Notes: generated by a model from the letters alone, not told the origin. A stretch of 6,943 nt of DNA from an uncultured Actinomycetes bacterium (GCA_903960645.1 CAJCBN010000242.1:1-6943); one strand, 5' to 3'. Shown: positions 1-5,628, numbered from the stretch's first letter. Program-made: numbers and translations.

Positions 1-852
1 AAGGAGTACGACGCCATCTGGGACGGCGACGAGCACTGGCGTGCGCTGTCGGCCCCGACCGGCGAGACGATGGATTGGGACGCCGACTCGACGTACGTCC
101 GCCAGCCGCCGTTCTTCTCCGGCATGGCCGCCGAGCCGCGCGACCTGACCGACATCTCCGGCATGCGCGCGCTCGCCGTGCTCGGCGACTCGATCACGAC
201 TGACCACATCTCGCCCGCCGGCGTGATCCAGCCCGACGGCCCCGCCGGTCGCTGGCTGCAGGAGCACGGCGTCGAGCAGCGTGAGTTCAACTCGTACGGC
301 GCCCGGCGCGGCAACCACGAGGTAATGGTGCGCGGCACGTTCGCGAACATCCGTCTGCGCAACGAGCTAGTCCCCGGCACGGAGGGCGGCCTCACCGCCT
401 ACCAGCCGTCGGGCGAGGTCATGGCGATCTACGACGCCGCCGAGCGCTATCAGGCCGAGGGCGTGCCGCTGATCATCGTCGCGGGCCGCGAGTACGGCTC
501 GGGCTCGTCGCGCGACTGGGCCGCCAAGGGCACGCTGCTCCTGGGCGTCAAGGTCGTCATCGCCGAGTCGTACGAGCGCATCCACCGCTCGAACCTCGTC
601 GGCATGGGCGTCCTGCCGCTGCAGTTCCCCGAGGGCGTCAACCGCGGCACGCTGAAGCTCGACGGCACGGAGACCATCGCCGTGTCCGGGCTGCCCACGC
701 TTGCGGCGCGCGGCACGATCACGGTGACGATCACCCGCGCCGACGGCTCCGCGGAGTCGTTCGAGGCCCTCGCCCGCGTCGACACGCCGGTCGAGATCGA
801 GTACCTGCGCCACGGCGGGATCCTGCCGATGGTGCTGCGCCAGATGAGCTGA
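1..852 (+). CDS. acnA: Aconitate hydratase, C-terminal part (5' end outside window)
   Basis: This is the C-terminal third (283 residues) of a TCA-cycle aconitase, which interconverts citrate and isocitrate through cis-aconitate using a [4Fe-4S] cluster. The frame is open from base 1, so the gene begins upstream; the ATG at 70 is internal. Seen in the sequence: LGDSITTDHISPAG (about residues 61-74), the SYGARRGNHEVMVRGT block (about 98-113) and the active-site segment GREYGSGSSRDW (about 162-173, bases 484-519), followed by GVKVVIAESYERIHRSN. In the family the Ser-Ser-Arg of this segment binds substrate. These blocks belong to the mobile swivel domain 4 of the AcnA/IRP1 type, whose full length is about 900 residues. 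The cluster-ligating cysteines would lie upstream and cannot be checked. The gene ends with TGA 12 bases before the palindromic element and converges on the HAD gene. The family call is very secure; acnA rather than acn is a naming choice. Confidence 0.97.
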   Translation, partial: KEYDAIWDGDEHWRALSAPTGETMDWDADSTYVRQPPFFSGMAAEPRDLTDISGMRALAVLGDSITTDHISPAGVIQPDGPAGRWLQEHGVEQREFNSYGARRGNHEVMVRGTFANIRLRNELVPGTEGGLTAYQPSGEVMAIYDAAERYQAEGVPLIIVAGREYGSGSSRDWAAKGTLLLGVKVVIAESYERIHRSNLVGMGVLPLQFPEGVNRGTLKLDGTETIAVSGLPTLAARGTITVTITRADGSAESFEALARVDTPVEIEYLRHGGILPMVLRQMS

Positions 853-868
853 CGGCGACGACCGGGGC

Positions 869-911
869 GATCAACGTTGCTTTGGTGCCACGCACCAAAG
901 CAACGTTGATC
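869..911. repeat. Perfect 20-bp inverted repeat, left end of palindromic element
   Basis: Bases 869-888 and 892-911 are exact reverse complements (arm GATCAACGTTGCTTTGGTGC) around a 3-base centre CAC. As RNA or extruded DNA this would be a very stable hairpin. It begins 17 bases after the aconitase stop codon, so it could end aconitase transcription, although no T-run follows. The right arm, read on the plus strand, recurs exactly at 1093-1112. Confidence 0.9.
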
Positions 912-955
912 TCGCTGCTGCCAGCCCTCAGCTCATCTGGCACGACGCCCGTGTT

Positions 956-1055
956 GGCGGTCATCCTGGGCCCGGGCCTGAACGGGACGCGAACCCCGAA
1001 GCGCGACCTGATCACAGGTGGCGATCGTGGCGGACCCGGGCCCACGATGGCCGCC
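956..1055. repeat. Internal inverted repeat of the palindromic element, branched fold
   Basis: Bases 956-976 and 1035-1055 are inverted copies with 2 mismatches, including the perfect arms TGGGCCCGGG (967-976) and CCCGGGCCCA (1035-1044). The enclosed 58 bases hold two smaller hairpins, ACCTG/CAGGT (1006-1010/1015-1019) and CGGG/CCCG (983-986/995-998). The predicted fold is a long stem closing a multibranch loop. On the minus strand the second hairpin reads like a tRNA T-arm (GGGGTTCGCGTCCC), but the required A of the T-loop is a C and no anticodon arm exists. Confidence 0.6.
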
Positions 1056-1072
1056 GGATCCGCCGTCGCCTG

Positions 1073-1109
1073 CAGCTTTGCTTTGGTGCCTGGCACCAAA
1101 GCAACGTTG
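1073..1109. repeat. Imperfect inverted repeat, right end of palindromic element
   Basis: The core arms GCTTTGGTGCC (1080-1090) and GGCACCAAAGC (1092-1102) are perfect around a single T. Two more pairs follow outward, and pairing then continues to 1073/1109 with one mismatch and one G-T pair. It is a diverged relative of the 869-911 palindrome: the side facing the HAD gene (1091-1116) matches the outer side of the left palindrome exactly, while the inner side has changed. It sits 15 bases beyond the HAD stop codon (read on the minus strand) and could serve as that gene's terminator. Confidence 0.85.
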
Positions 1110-1123
1110 ATCGCCCTGCTGCT

Positions 1124-1924
1124 CTAGGCGCCGAACAGGCGCTCGAGGACCTGCGCGACGCCGTCGTCCACGTTGGAGGCCGTGATCTCGTCGGCGATCG
1201 CGAGGACGTCGGGGTGGGCGTTGGCGACGGCGACGCCGTGGCCGGCCAGGCGGATCATCGGGAGATCGTTTGGCATGTCGCCGAAGGCGATCACGTCGGC
1301 GAGGTCGATGCCGTGGCGCTCGCAGGCCACGCGCAGGCCGCGGGCCTTGTCGACGCCGGCCGCCGAGAGCTCCACGATGCCGTAGCCGGAGTGGGTGACG
1401 TTGGCACGGTCGCCGACGATCGCCTCGACGAGCAGCACGAGCTGGTCGTGCGCGAGGTCATCGTCGCGGACGATCAGCTTGGTGGTCTCGTTCTCCCGCA
1501 CCATCTCGAGCACGTCACCGAGCAGCGTGTCGTCAGGGATCGGCCACTGCGACGGGTAGTCGGTGTCGCGGCCGAACTGGAACGTCATCTCGCAGGCGAA
1601 GCGGCAGCCCGGGGCATCCTGGCGGAGGTGCTCGACGAGCTCGGCCGCCACGGCGCCAGACAGGGGCGCGTGGTCGATCACCGCGTGCGCATCCACGTCG
1701 TAGAGCAGCGCACCGTTCGCGCAGACAACGATCGAGTGCGCCCCCGTGGCCTCGGGCAGGCTGCGCACCCAGCGCGGCGGCCGACCGGTGACCAACACCA
1801 CATCGACGCCGCTCGCGATCACCGCGTCGAGCGCACGACGGGTGCGCACGCTGACCTCGCCGTCCGCGTCGAGCAACGTGCCGTCGAGATCGGAGGCAAC
1901 GAGACGCGGCAGGCCGTTCAGCAT
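1124..1924 (-). CDS. Cof-type HAD-superfamily phosphatase
   Basis: A predicted cytosolic Mg-dependent phosphohydrolase of the Cof/YbiV type (HAD class IIB), 266 residues, normal for the family. Numbering is from the ATG at 1924. Motif I is SDLDGTLLD (nucleophile D12, acid/base D14), motif II is VLVTGR (T46), motif III is K193, and motif IV is AFGDMPNDLPM (D216, D220). The region between motifs II and III is the cap domain that sets substrate specificity. Relatives act on sugar phosphates, flavin or pyridoxal phosphates and other metabolites, so the substrate cannot be named. I chose the ATG at 1924 because AGGAGG at 1934-1939 lies 9 bases upstream; the GTG at 1930 is only 3 bases from it and would add two residues. 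This is the only start in the window with a clear, well-spaced Shine-Dalgarno sequence. The gene converges on the aconitase gene across the palindromic element. Confidence 0.93.
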   Translation of the reverse strand: MLNGLPRLVASDLDGTLLDADGEVSVRTRRALDAVIASGVDVVLVTGRPPRWVRSLPEATGAHSIVVCANGALLYDVDAHAVIDHAPLSGAVAAELVEHLRQDAPGCRFACEMTFQFGRDTDYPSQWPIPDDTLLGDVLEMVRENETTKLIVRDDDLAHDQLVLLVEAIVGDRANVTHSGYGIVELSAAGVDKARGLRVACERHGIDLADVIAFGDMPNDLPMIRLAGHGVAVANAHPDVLAIADEITASNVDDGVAQVLERLFGA

Positions 1925-1933
1925 GCGCACCGT

Positions 1934-1939
1934 CCTCCT
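1934..1939 (-). promoter_or_regulatory. Shine-Dalgarno AGGAGG of the HAD gene
   Basis: Minus-strand AGGAGG lies 9 bases before the ATG at 1924 and 3 bases before an upstream in-frame GTG at 1930. The spacing decides for the ATG. It contrasts with the other complete genes here, which lack a well-spaced Shine-Dalgarno sequence. Confidence 0.75.
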
Positions 1940-1946
1940 AGGGGGA

Positions 1947-1976
1947 ATCCGCCATTCACCGGCGGATCCATCCGCC
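1947..1976 (-). promoter_or_regulatory. Leader of HAD gene with two mutually exclusive hairpins
   Basis: Read on the minus strand, GGCGGAT (1976-1970), ATCCGCC (1967-1961) and a second GGCGGAT (1953-1947) occur in a row, ending 7 bases before AGGAGG. The middle segment can pair with either neighbour: upstream as GGCGGA/TCCGCC with a 4-base loop, downstream as 7 perfect pairs with a 7-base loop. This is the architecture of a switching leader, but no known riboswitch family is recognised and it may be a chance product of high GC. Confidence 0.3.
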
Positions 1977-2071
1977 GACCGAATGGGGCGCGAAACGCCG
2001 TCTGTACGACCGACAACGTTTTCTCCGCTGCAGCTCCGCCGCAGCTACCATCCCCTCCTCCCGCACGACGC

Positions 2072-2095
2072 CGAGGCCCGCGCTTGCGGGCCTCG
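2072..2095 (-). terminator. Terminator-like hairpin after secG
   Basis: CGAGGCCCGC (2072-2081) and GCGGGCCTCG (2086-2095) form a perfect 10-bp stem with a 4-base loop, 16 bases beyond the secG stop codon. No U-run follows on the minus strand. On the plus strand a short TTT follows at 2100-2102, so the hairpin could also act in that direction, though no plus-strand gene precedes it. The likeliest role is ending the selD-secG transcript before the HAD leader. Confidence 0.5.
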
Positions 2096-2111
2096 CGCGT
2101 TTCCCGCCTCA

Positions 2112-2336
2112 TCAGAGGATGAAGCCGAGGAAGATCGTGTTGGCCACGAGCAGCACCGCGACGATGATCGTGATGCGCGTGAGGTTGCGCTCCATCACCT
2201 GCGTGGCGCCGAATTGGCCCTGGCCGATGCCGAAGGCACCGGACAACCCGGTGTCCTTGCCGGAGTGCGCGAGCACGAGCACGATCGCGAGGACCCCAAG
2301 AATCACCTGCAGAGCCACGAAGACGCCTTCGACCAT
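2112..2336 (-). CDS. secG: Preprotein translocase subunit SecG
   Basis: A small inner-membrane subunit of the SecYEG channel that assists SecA-driven protein export. The 74-residue protein has the SecG layout: a first membrane helix (about residues 4-23, VFVALQVILGVLAIVLVLA), a polar Gly-rich loop containing HSGKDTGLSGAFG and ending in ERNLTRIT, and a second helix (about 54-73, ITIIVAVLLVANTIFLGFIL). The ERxLxRxT motif before helix 2 is typical of the family, and 74 residues is normal. No Shine-Dalgarno precedes the ATG; instead TACACT ends 6 bases before it, which suggests a leaderless transcript. selD ends only 22 bases upstream, so read-through from selD is also possible. A strong hairpin follows the stop codon. 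The identification is secure despite the small size. Confidence 0.93.
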   Translation of the reverse strand: MVEGVFVALQVILGVLAIVLVLAHSGKDTGLSGAFGIGQGQFGATQVMERNLTRITIIVAVLLVANTIFLGFIL

Positions 2337-2342
2337 GCGCGC

Positions 2343-2348
2343 AGTGTA
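2343..2348 (-). promoter_or_regulatory. Putative -10 box of leaderless secG transcript
   Basis: Minus-strand TACACT fits the actinobacterial TANNNT pattern and ends exactly 6 bases before the secG ATG, so transcription would begin at or next to the A of ATG. No good -35 hexamer is visible. It lies in the 22-base gap after selD. Confidence 0.45.
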
Positions 2349-2358
2349 GCCGGGGCAC

Positions 2359-3372
2359 CTAGATCAGCGCGACGGTGCCCGCAGTGCCCTCGACGAGGCG
2401 GCCGATCACCGGGCCGGGCAGCAGCGCGGCGGCGGTATCCGCCGGCACGGCCGCGAGCAGGCCACCCGAGGTCTGGGCGTCGCAGGCGAGCGTCACGAGG
2501 GCGTCGACAGCGTCGGTGGCAGCCGTCATGTAGGCCGCGGCAGCCGCCCGGTTGCGGCGCGAGCCGCCGGGAACCACGTCCGCCTCCACCAGCTCGCGGA
2601 CACCCGCGATCAGTGGCAGCGCGGCCAACTCCACCTCGGCCGCGCACCCCGACTCACGCACAAGGTTGTGAAGGTGCCCGACGAGCCCGAAGCCCGTCAC
2701 ATCGACAACGGCGGTCGGGCCGATCGCGCGCAGCGCCTCGGCGGCGGCGGCGTTCGTCGCCGCCATCACCTCCACGCCGGCGGCCAGCACGGCAGCCGGG
2801 GCCGCGTCGTTCCGCATCGCATTGGCGATGATCCCGCTGCCGAGCGGCTTCGACAGACACAGCAGATCACCGGGGCGACCGCCGCTGTTGACCCAGAACG
2901 AACCGCCGGGTGCGAGGCCCGTCACCGCGAGGCCGTAGAGCGGCTCCGGCGCGGTGACCGTGTGGCCGCCGACGATCGAGACCCCGGCCGCGTGCGCCGT
3001 GGCGGCGCCGCCGCGGAGGATCTCCGTCGTCACGGCCGACCCGAGGCCCGCCGGGATGGCGAGGATCGCCAGGGCGAAGCGCGGGATGCCACCCATCGCG
3101 TACACGTCGGAGATTGCGTTGGCCGCGGCGATCCGGCCGTAGTCGTAGGGATCGTCGACGACGGGGCCGAAGGCGTCGATCGTCTGGATCAGCGTGCTGC
3201 CGTCGTCGAGACGAATCACGGCGGCGTCGTCGAACGTCGCGCCGGAGACCAGCACGTTGGGATCATCGCGGTGAGGCACGCCCTGCAGCACCTCGGCGAG
3301 GGCCGCCGCGGGGAGCTTGGACGCGCAGCCGCCTCCCGACGAGAGCTGCGTCATGCGGATCGTCTGCGCCAT
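2359..3372 (-). CDS. selD: Selenide, water dikinase (selenophosphate synthetase)
   Basis: This cytosolic enzyme makes monoselenophosphate from selenide and ATP, the selenium donor for selenocysteine and selenouridine. The 337-residue protein keeps the family blocks: IRMTQLSSGGGC-A-SK near the N-terminus, FDDAAVI (about 47-53), QTIDAFGPVVDDPYDYGRIA (about 63-82), ANAISDVYAMGG, SIVGGHT (about 132-138), TAPEPLYGLAVTG, VVDVTGFGLVGHL and the late CDAQTSGGLL. The cysteine matching E. coli SelD Cys17 (often selenocysteine in other species) is present at residue 16 and the catalytic lysine at 19, but E. coli Cys19 is replaced by serine. I chose the ATG at 3372 because TAGCGT ends 7 bases before it; a GTG at 3381 would add three residues and overlap that box. 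secG follows after 22 bases. No selA, selB, selC or mnmH is in the window, so which selenium product is made is unknown. Confidence 0.96.
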   Translation of the reverse strand: MAQTIRMTQLSSGGGCASKLPAAALAEVLQGVPHRDDPNVLVSGATFDDAAVIRLDDGSTLIQTIDAFGPVVDDPYDYGRIAAANAISDVYAMGGIPRFALAILAIPAGLGSAVTTEILRGGAATAHAAGVSIVGGHTVTAPEPLYGLAVTGLAPGGSFWVNSGGRPGDLLCLSKPLGSGIIANAMRNDAAPAAVLAAGVEVMAATNAAAAEALRAIGPTAVVDVTGFGLVGHLHNLVRESGCAAEVELAALPLIAGVRELVEADVVPGGSRRNRAAAAAYMTAATDAVDALVTLACDAQTSGGLLAAVPADTAAALLPGPVIGRLVEGTAGTVALI

Positions 3373-3379
3373 CGCCGAC

Positions 3380-3385
3380 ACGCTA
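3380..3385 (-). promoter_or_regulatory. Putative -10 box of leaderless selD transcript
   Basis: Minus-strand TAGCGT (TANNNT pattern) ends 7 bases before the selD ATG at 3372, and no Shine-Dalgarno is present. It lies within CACGCTAC (3379-3386), a word repeated at 3414-3421 next to the divergent promoter. Confidence 0.45.
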
Positions 3386-3418
3386 CCCGACGTCCGCGAA
3401 TCGGGGCCGGAGTCACGC

Positions 3419-3424
3419 TACGCT
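3419..3424 (+). promoter_or_regulatory. Putative -10 box of leaderless aldo/keto reductase transcript
   Basis: TACGCT is followed by exactly 6 bases (CCGGGT) and then ATG, with no Shine-Dalgarno. The identical TACGCT-6-ATG arrangement precedes the phosphodiesterase gene at 5714. No convincing -35 hexamer is seen. Confidence 0.5.
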
Positions 3425-3430
3425 CCGGGT

Positions 3431-4450
3431 ATGAAGACGCGCACGCTCGGAAGCAGCGGCGTCGAGGTCTCCGAAGTGGGATTCGGCGTCTGGACCCTGG
3501 CCACCGGCTGGTGGGGGGAGTACACCGACGACGAGGCCGTCGCGCTCCTGCGCCACGCCCGCGACCGCGGTATCACGTTCTACGACACGGCTGACACCTA
3601 CGGCGAAGGCCGTGGCGAGTCCCTGCTGCAGAAGGCCTTCGGCAAGGATGACGACGTCGTCATCGGCACGAAGTTCGGCTACGACATCTACTCCCCGTGG
3701 GAGCGCAAGGGACACGTGGAGCGTCCGCACGACTGGACCCCGGCGTTCGTCAAGTACGCGCTGGAGCAGAGCCTGCGCCGCCTCGGCCGCGACCAGATTG
3801 ACTTCTACCAGCTGCATAACCCCCGCATGGACGCCCTGCAGGACGACACGCTGTGGGAGTACCTCGACGGCCTGCTGCAGGCCGGGACGGTGCGCTCGAT
3901 CGGCGTGGCGCTCGGGCCCGCGATCGGCTGGCGCGATGAGGGTGTCTGGGTCGCGAACAACCGGCCGGTCCACGCCATGCAGGTCATCCACAACCTGCTG
4001 GAACAGCAGCCTGGCCGCGAGTTCATCGCGAACGCCACTGCCAACGGCGTGAGCATCGTCGCCCGCGTCCCCCACTCCTCGGGCATGCTCGAGGGGCGCT
4101 ACACGACCGAGACTGTCTTCGCCGAGAACGACCATCGCCGCCACCGCACTAAGGGGTGGCTGGTCGACGGCGTCCAGAAGGTCGAGGCGGTCCGCTTCCT
4201 CGAGACGCCGGAGCGCACCCTCGGCCAGAGCGCGATGCAGTGGCTGCTGCACGAGCCCGCCGTCGCGACGGTGCTGCCGAACATCTACGACGTGGCGCAG
4301 ATCGACGAGTTCGCCGCGACGTCCGAGACGCCACCCGTCACCGACGAGGAGTTCGCCCGCGTCGAGGCGCTGTGGGAGACCGGCTTCGACATCGAGCCGT
4401 ACGCGGGCGACGACGCCACCGTGCTGCTCGGAGAGCTCGCGCGGGGCTAG
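3431..4450 (+). CDS. Aldo/keto reductase family oxidoreductase
   Basis: A predicted NADPH-dependent (beta/alpha)8-barrel oxidoreductase that reduces aldehydes or ketones, 339 residues, usual for this group. The start MKTRTLGSSGVEVSEVGFG is typical. The catalytic tetrad is visible: D52 and Y57 in FYDTADTYGEGRGE, K81 in IGTKFGYD, and H129 in YQLHNP. Later family segments include VRSIGVALG, NLLEQQPGREFI, GVSIVARVPHSSGML and the cofactor-end stretch TLGQSAMQWLLHEPAVATVLPN. The frame is open further upstream, but the ATG at 3431 gives the standard N-terminus and follows a -10-like box by 6 bases. The best relatives are probably the general aldo/keto reductases resembling plant and bacterial oxidoreductases annotated only to family; substrate unknown. 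Its stop codon overlaps the stop of the opposite glycosyltransferase gene, leaving no room for a terminator between them. Confidence 0.95.
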   Translation: MKTRTLGSSGVEVSEVGFGVWTLATGWWGEYTDDEAVALLRHARDRGITFYDTADTYGEGRGESLLQKAFGKDDDVVIGTKFGYDIYSPWERKGHVERPHDWTPAFVKYALEQSLRRLGRDQIDFYQLHNPRMDALQDDTLWEYLDGLLQAGTVRSIGVALGPAIGWRDEGVWVANNRPVHAMQVIHNLLEQQPGREFIANATANGVSIVARVPHSSGMLEGRYTTETVFAENDHRRHRTKGWLVDGVQKVEAVRFLETPERTLGQSAMQWLLHEPAVATVLPNIYDVAQIDEFAATSETPPVTDEEFARVEALWETGFDIEPYAGDDATVLLGELARG

Positions 4451-5499
4451 CGGGAGCGGCCGGCGACGGCCTGCAGCAGATCGAGCATGCGCCGCGCCTG
4501 AACGACGTCCGCCTGCGCATCGGCCTTGGCCTGTCCGGCCGGGTCCTCGCGCGGCAGCTCGAGCGCGGCGCGCAGGCCGGCGAGGATCGCGTCCTCGCTG
4601 CGCGGATCGACGCGGATCGCCGCCGTCTCCGGCAGGTCGCGGGCGACGGGCGCCGTCGCGGAGACCACGAGCGGTACACCGCAGGCGACCGCCTCGAGCG
4701 CGCCGAGGCCGTAGCCCTCGCTGAGCGCGACCAGCGCGGCGGCGTCGGCGGCGCGCAGGAGCGTCGGCACCTGCTCAGGCGGGACCGCACCGAGCAGGCG
4801 CACGCCGGTCAGGCCACGCAGCTGCTCCTCGAGCGGTCCGGTACCCGCGATCCAGAGCTCGCCACCACCGCGCTCCGCGAACAGGCGCTGGGCGGCACGC
4901 GCGAGGCGCTCGGGATTCTTGCGCTCGATCAGATTGCCGATCTGCACGATCAGCGGACGCTGCGGCGGCGGCCCGTACGCGGAGAGATCGGCGGGGCCGG
5001 GCCGGAACAGAACGCGGTCGACGCCGGTGTTGATGACGTCGATCGCGAGCCCGGGATACAGCGTCTCGAGGCGCTCCGCCAGCGCCGGCGAGACCGCCAC
5101 GACCGCCGCGGCACCGGTGATCGCGCGCCGGAGCCCGGCGCGCAAGGGCTTCGAGCGCTCCAGATGGGTGACATCACCGCCGTGCGCTACGAGGACGTAG
5201 GGCGCGTTCGCACCGCGCGCCGCGCGCCGCGCCATCAGTGCGGTCGGGACGAGGTAGTGCGCGAGGATCACATCCGGCTGCATGCGATCGGCCGCGTGGA
5301 CGCCCCGGCTGCCGAGCCCGCGGTACTTCCGCACCGTGCCGGCGCGCCCGGTGGACTGCTTCTCGAGCCCGACGATCTCCACCGTGCAGCCGTTCTGCTC
5401 CAGCGCACGCGCCTGCCGGGCCACGAAGACGCCGTACTGCGGCACCTCGGGCGAGGGGATCATGTTGGAGACGATCAGGACTCGGAGCGAATCGTGCAC
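4447..5499 (-). CDS. GT4-family (GT-B fold) glycosyltransferase
   Basis: A predicted retaining glycosyltransferase, 350 residues, moving a sugar from a nucleotide-sugar donor to an unknown acceptor, likely at the inner face of the membrane in glycolipid or exopolysaccharide synthesis. The N-terminal acceptor half starts with the strand LRVLIVSNMIPSPEVPQYGVF and includes VAHGGDVTHLE (about 104-114) and AVVAVSPALAERL. The junction has INTGVDRVLFRP. The C-terminal donor half has IVQIGNLIERKNPERL (about 184-199), LWIAGTGPLEEQL and the E-x7-E motif SEGYGLGALEAVACGVPLVVS with E261 and E269. The start is GTG at 5499: the codon just before it is an in-frame TAG, and the next ATG (residue 13) would remove the first strand. 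No Shine-Dalgarno is visible, so it may be leaderless. It diverges from tRNA-Thr over 44 bases and meets the aldo/keto reductase tail to tail. Confidence 0.93.
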   Translation of the reverse strand: MHDSLRVLIVSNMIPSPEVPQYGVFVARQARALEQNGCTVEIVGLEKQSTGRAGTVRKYRGLGSRGVHAADRMQPDVILAHYLVPTALMARRAARGANAPYVLVAHGGDVTHLERSKPLRAGLRRAITGAAAVVAVSPALAERLETLYPGLAIDVINTGVDRVLFRPGPADLSAYGPPPQRPLIVQIGNLIERKNPERLARAAQRLFAERGGGELWIAGTGPLEEQLRGLTGVRLLGAVPPEQVPTLLRAADAAALVALSEGYGLGALEAVACGVPLVVSATAPVARDLPETAAIRVDPRSEDAILAGLRAALELPREDPAGQAKADAQADVVQARRMLDLLQAVAGRSR

Positions 5500-5543
5500 C
5501 TACTGAGGATGCCGCACGTTGCGGTCGCTAGGCTGCATCTCGT

Positions 5544-5616
5544 GCCGGCGTAGCTCAGTTGGTAGAGCGCCACTCTTGTAAAGTGGATGTCCTCGGTTCG
5601 ACCCCGGGCGCCGGCT
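5544..5616 (+). tRNA. tRNA-Thr (anticodon TGT)
   Basis: A complete 73-base cloverleaf. The acceptor stem is GCCGGCG (5544-5550) with CGCCGGC (5609-5615), followed by discriminator T5616. The D-arm contains TAGCTCAGTTGGTAGAGC. The anticodon stem is CCACT (5570-5574) with AGTGG (5582-5586), loop CTTGTAA, anticodon TGT at 5577-5579, decoding ACA as threonine (and possibly other ACN codons). The T-arm has CTCGG, loop TTCGACC, and CCGGG. CCA is not encoded and must be added after transcription, as is common in actinobacteria. The gene stands alone, divergent from the glycosyltransferase and upstream of the phosphodiesterase. Confidence 0.97.
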
Positions 5617-5628
5617 CTCCCGCCCGAT

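Larger units (their letters stand above)
865..1116. mobile_element. 252-bp imperfect palindromic (foldback/MITE-like) element
   Basis: Bases 865-890 and 1091-1116 are a perfect 26-bp inverted repeat. It extends inward to 865-908 against 1073-1116 (44 positions, 3 mismatches at 891/1090, 904/1077 and 906/1075). A second inverted repeat lies inside it, 956-976 against 1035-1055 (21 positions, 2 mismatches). The whole unit is therefore nearly self-complementary around a centre near 1005. It fills almost exactly the gap between the convergent aconitase and HAD genes. No transposase is encoded, and I see no clear target-site duplication (the flanks are ACCG and TGCT). It resembles a non-autonomous MITE, foldback element or REPIN-like repeat. 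Mobility is inferred from structure alone; copy number in the genome is unknown from this window. Confidence 0.6.

Noticed and set aside
2026..2060. Minus-strand GGATGGTAGCTGC resembling part of the SRP RNA core (GGAAGGTAGCAGC)
   Set aside because: The surrounding bases do not form the conserved apical hairpin with its symmetric and asymmetric loops, so the resemblance is only local.
2046..2102. Possible small plus-strand RNA: TACCAT box followed by a strong hairpin and TTT
   Set aside because: No -35 is visible, the transcript would be only about 45 bases, and the hairpin is better explained as the secG terminator. RNA-seq would be needed to revive it.
1214..3594. Plus-strand open frames 1214-2122, 1746-2831 and 2668-3594
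   Set aside because: All lie antisense to the HAD, secG and selD genes, have low-complexity Arg-rich translations and show no motifs.
3413..4252. Minus-strand open frame of 279 codons opposite the aldo/keto reductase
   Set aside because: It is antisense to a gene with an intact catalytic tetrad, and its own product has no family features.
4156..5553. Long plus-strand open frame (465 codons) opposite the glycosyltransferase
   Set aside because: It is Arg/Gly/Ala-rich with no recognisable domain, overlaps the tRNA and the aldo/keto reductase end, and lies antisense to a clear GT4 gene. High GC leaves such frames open by chance.
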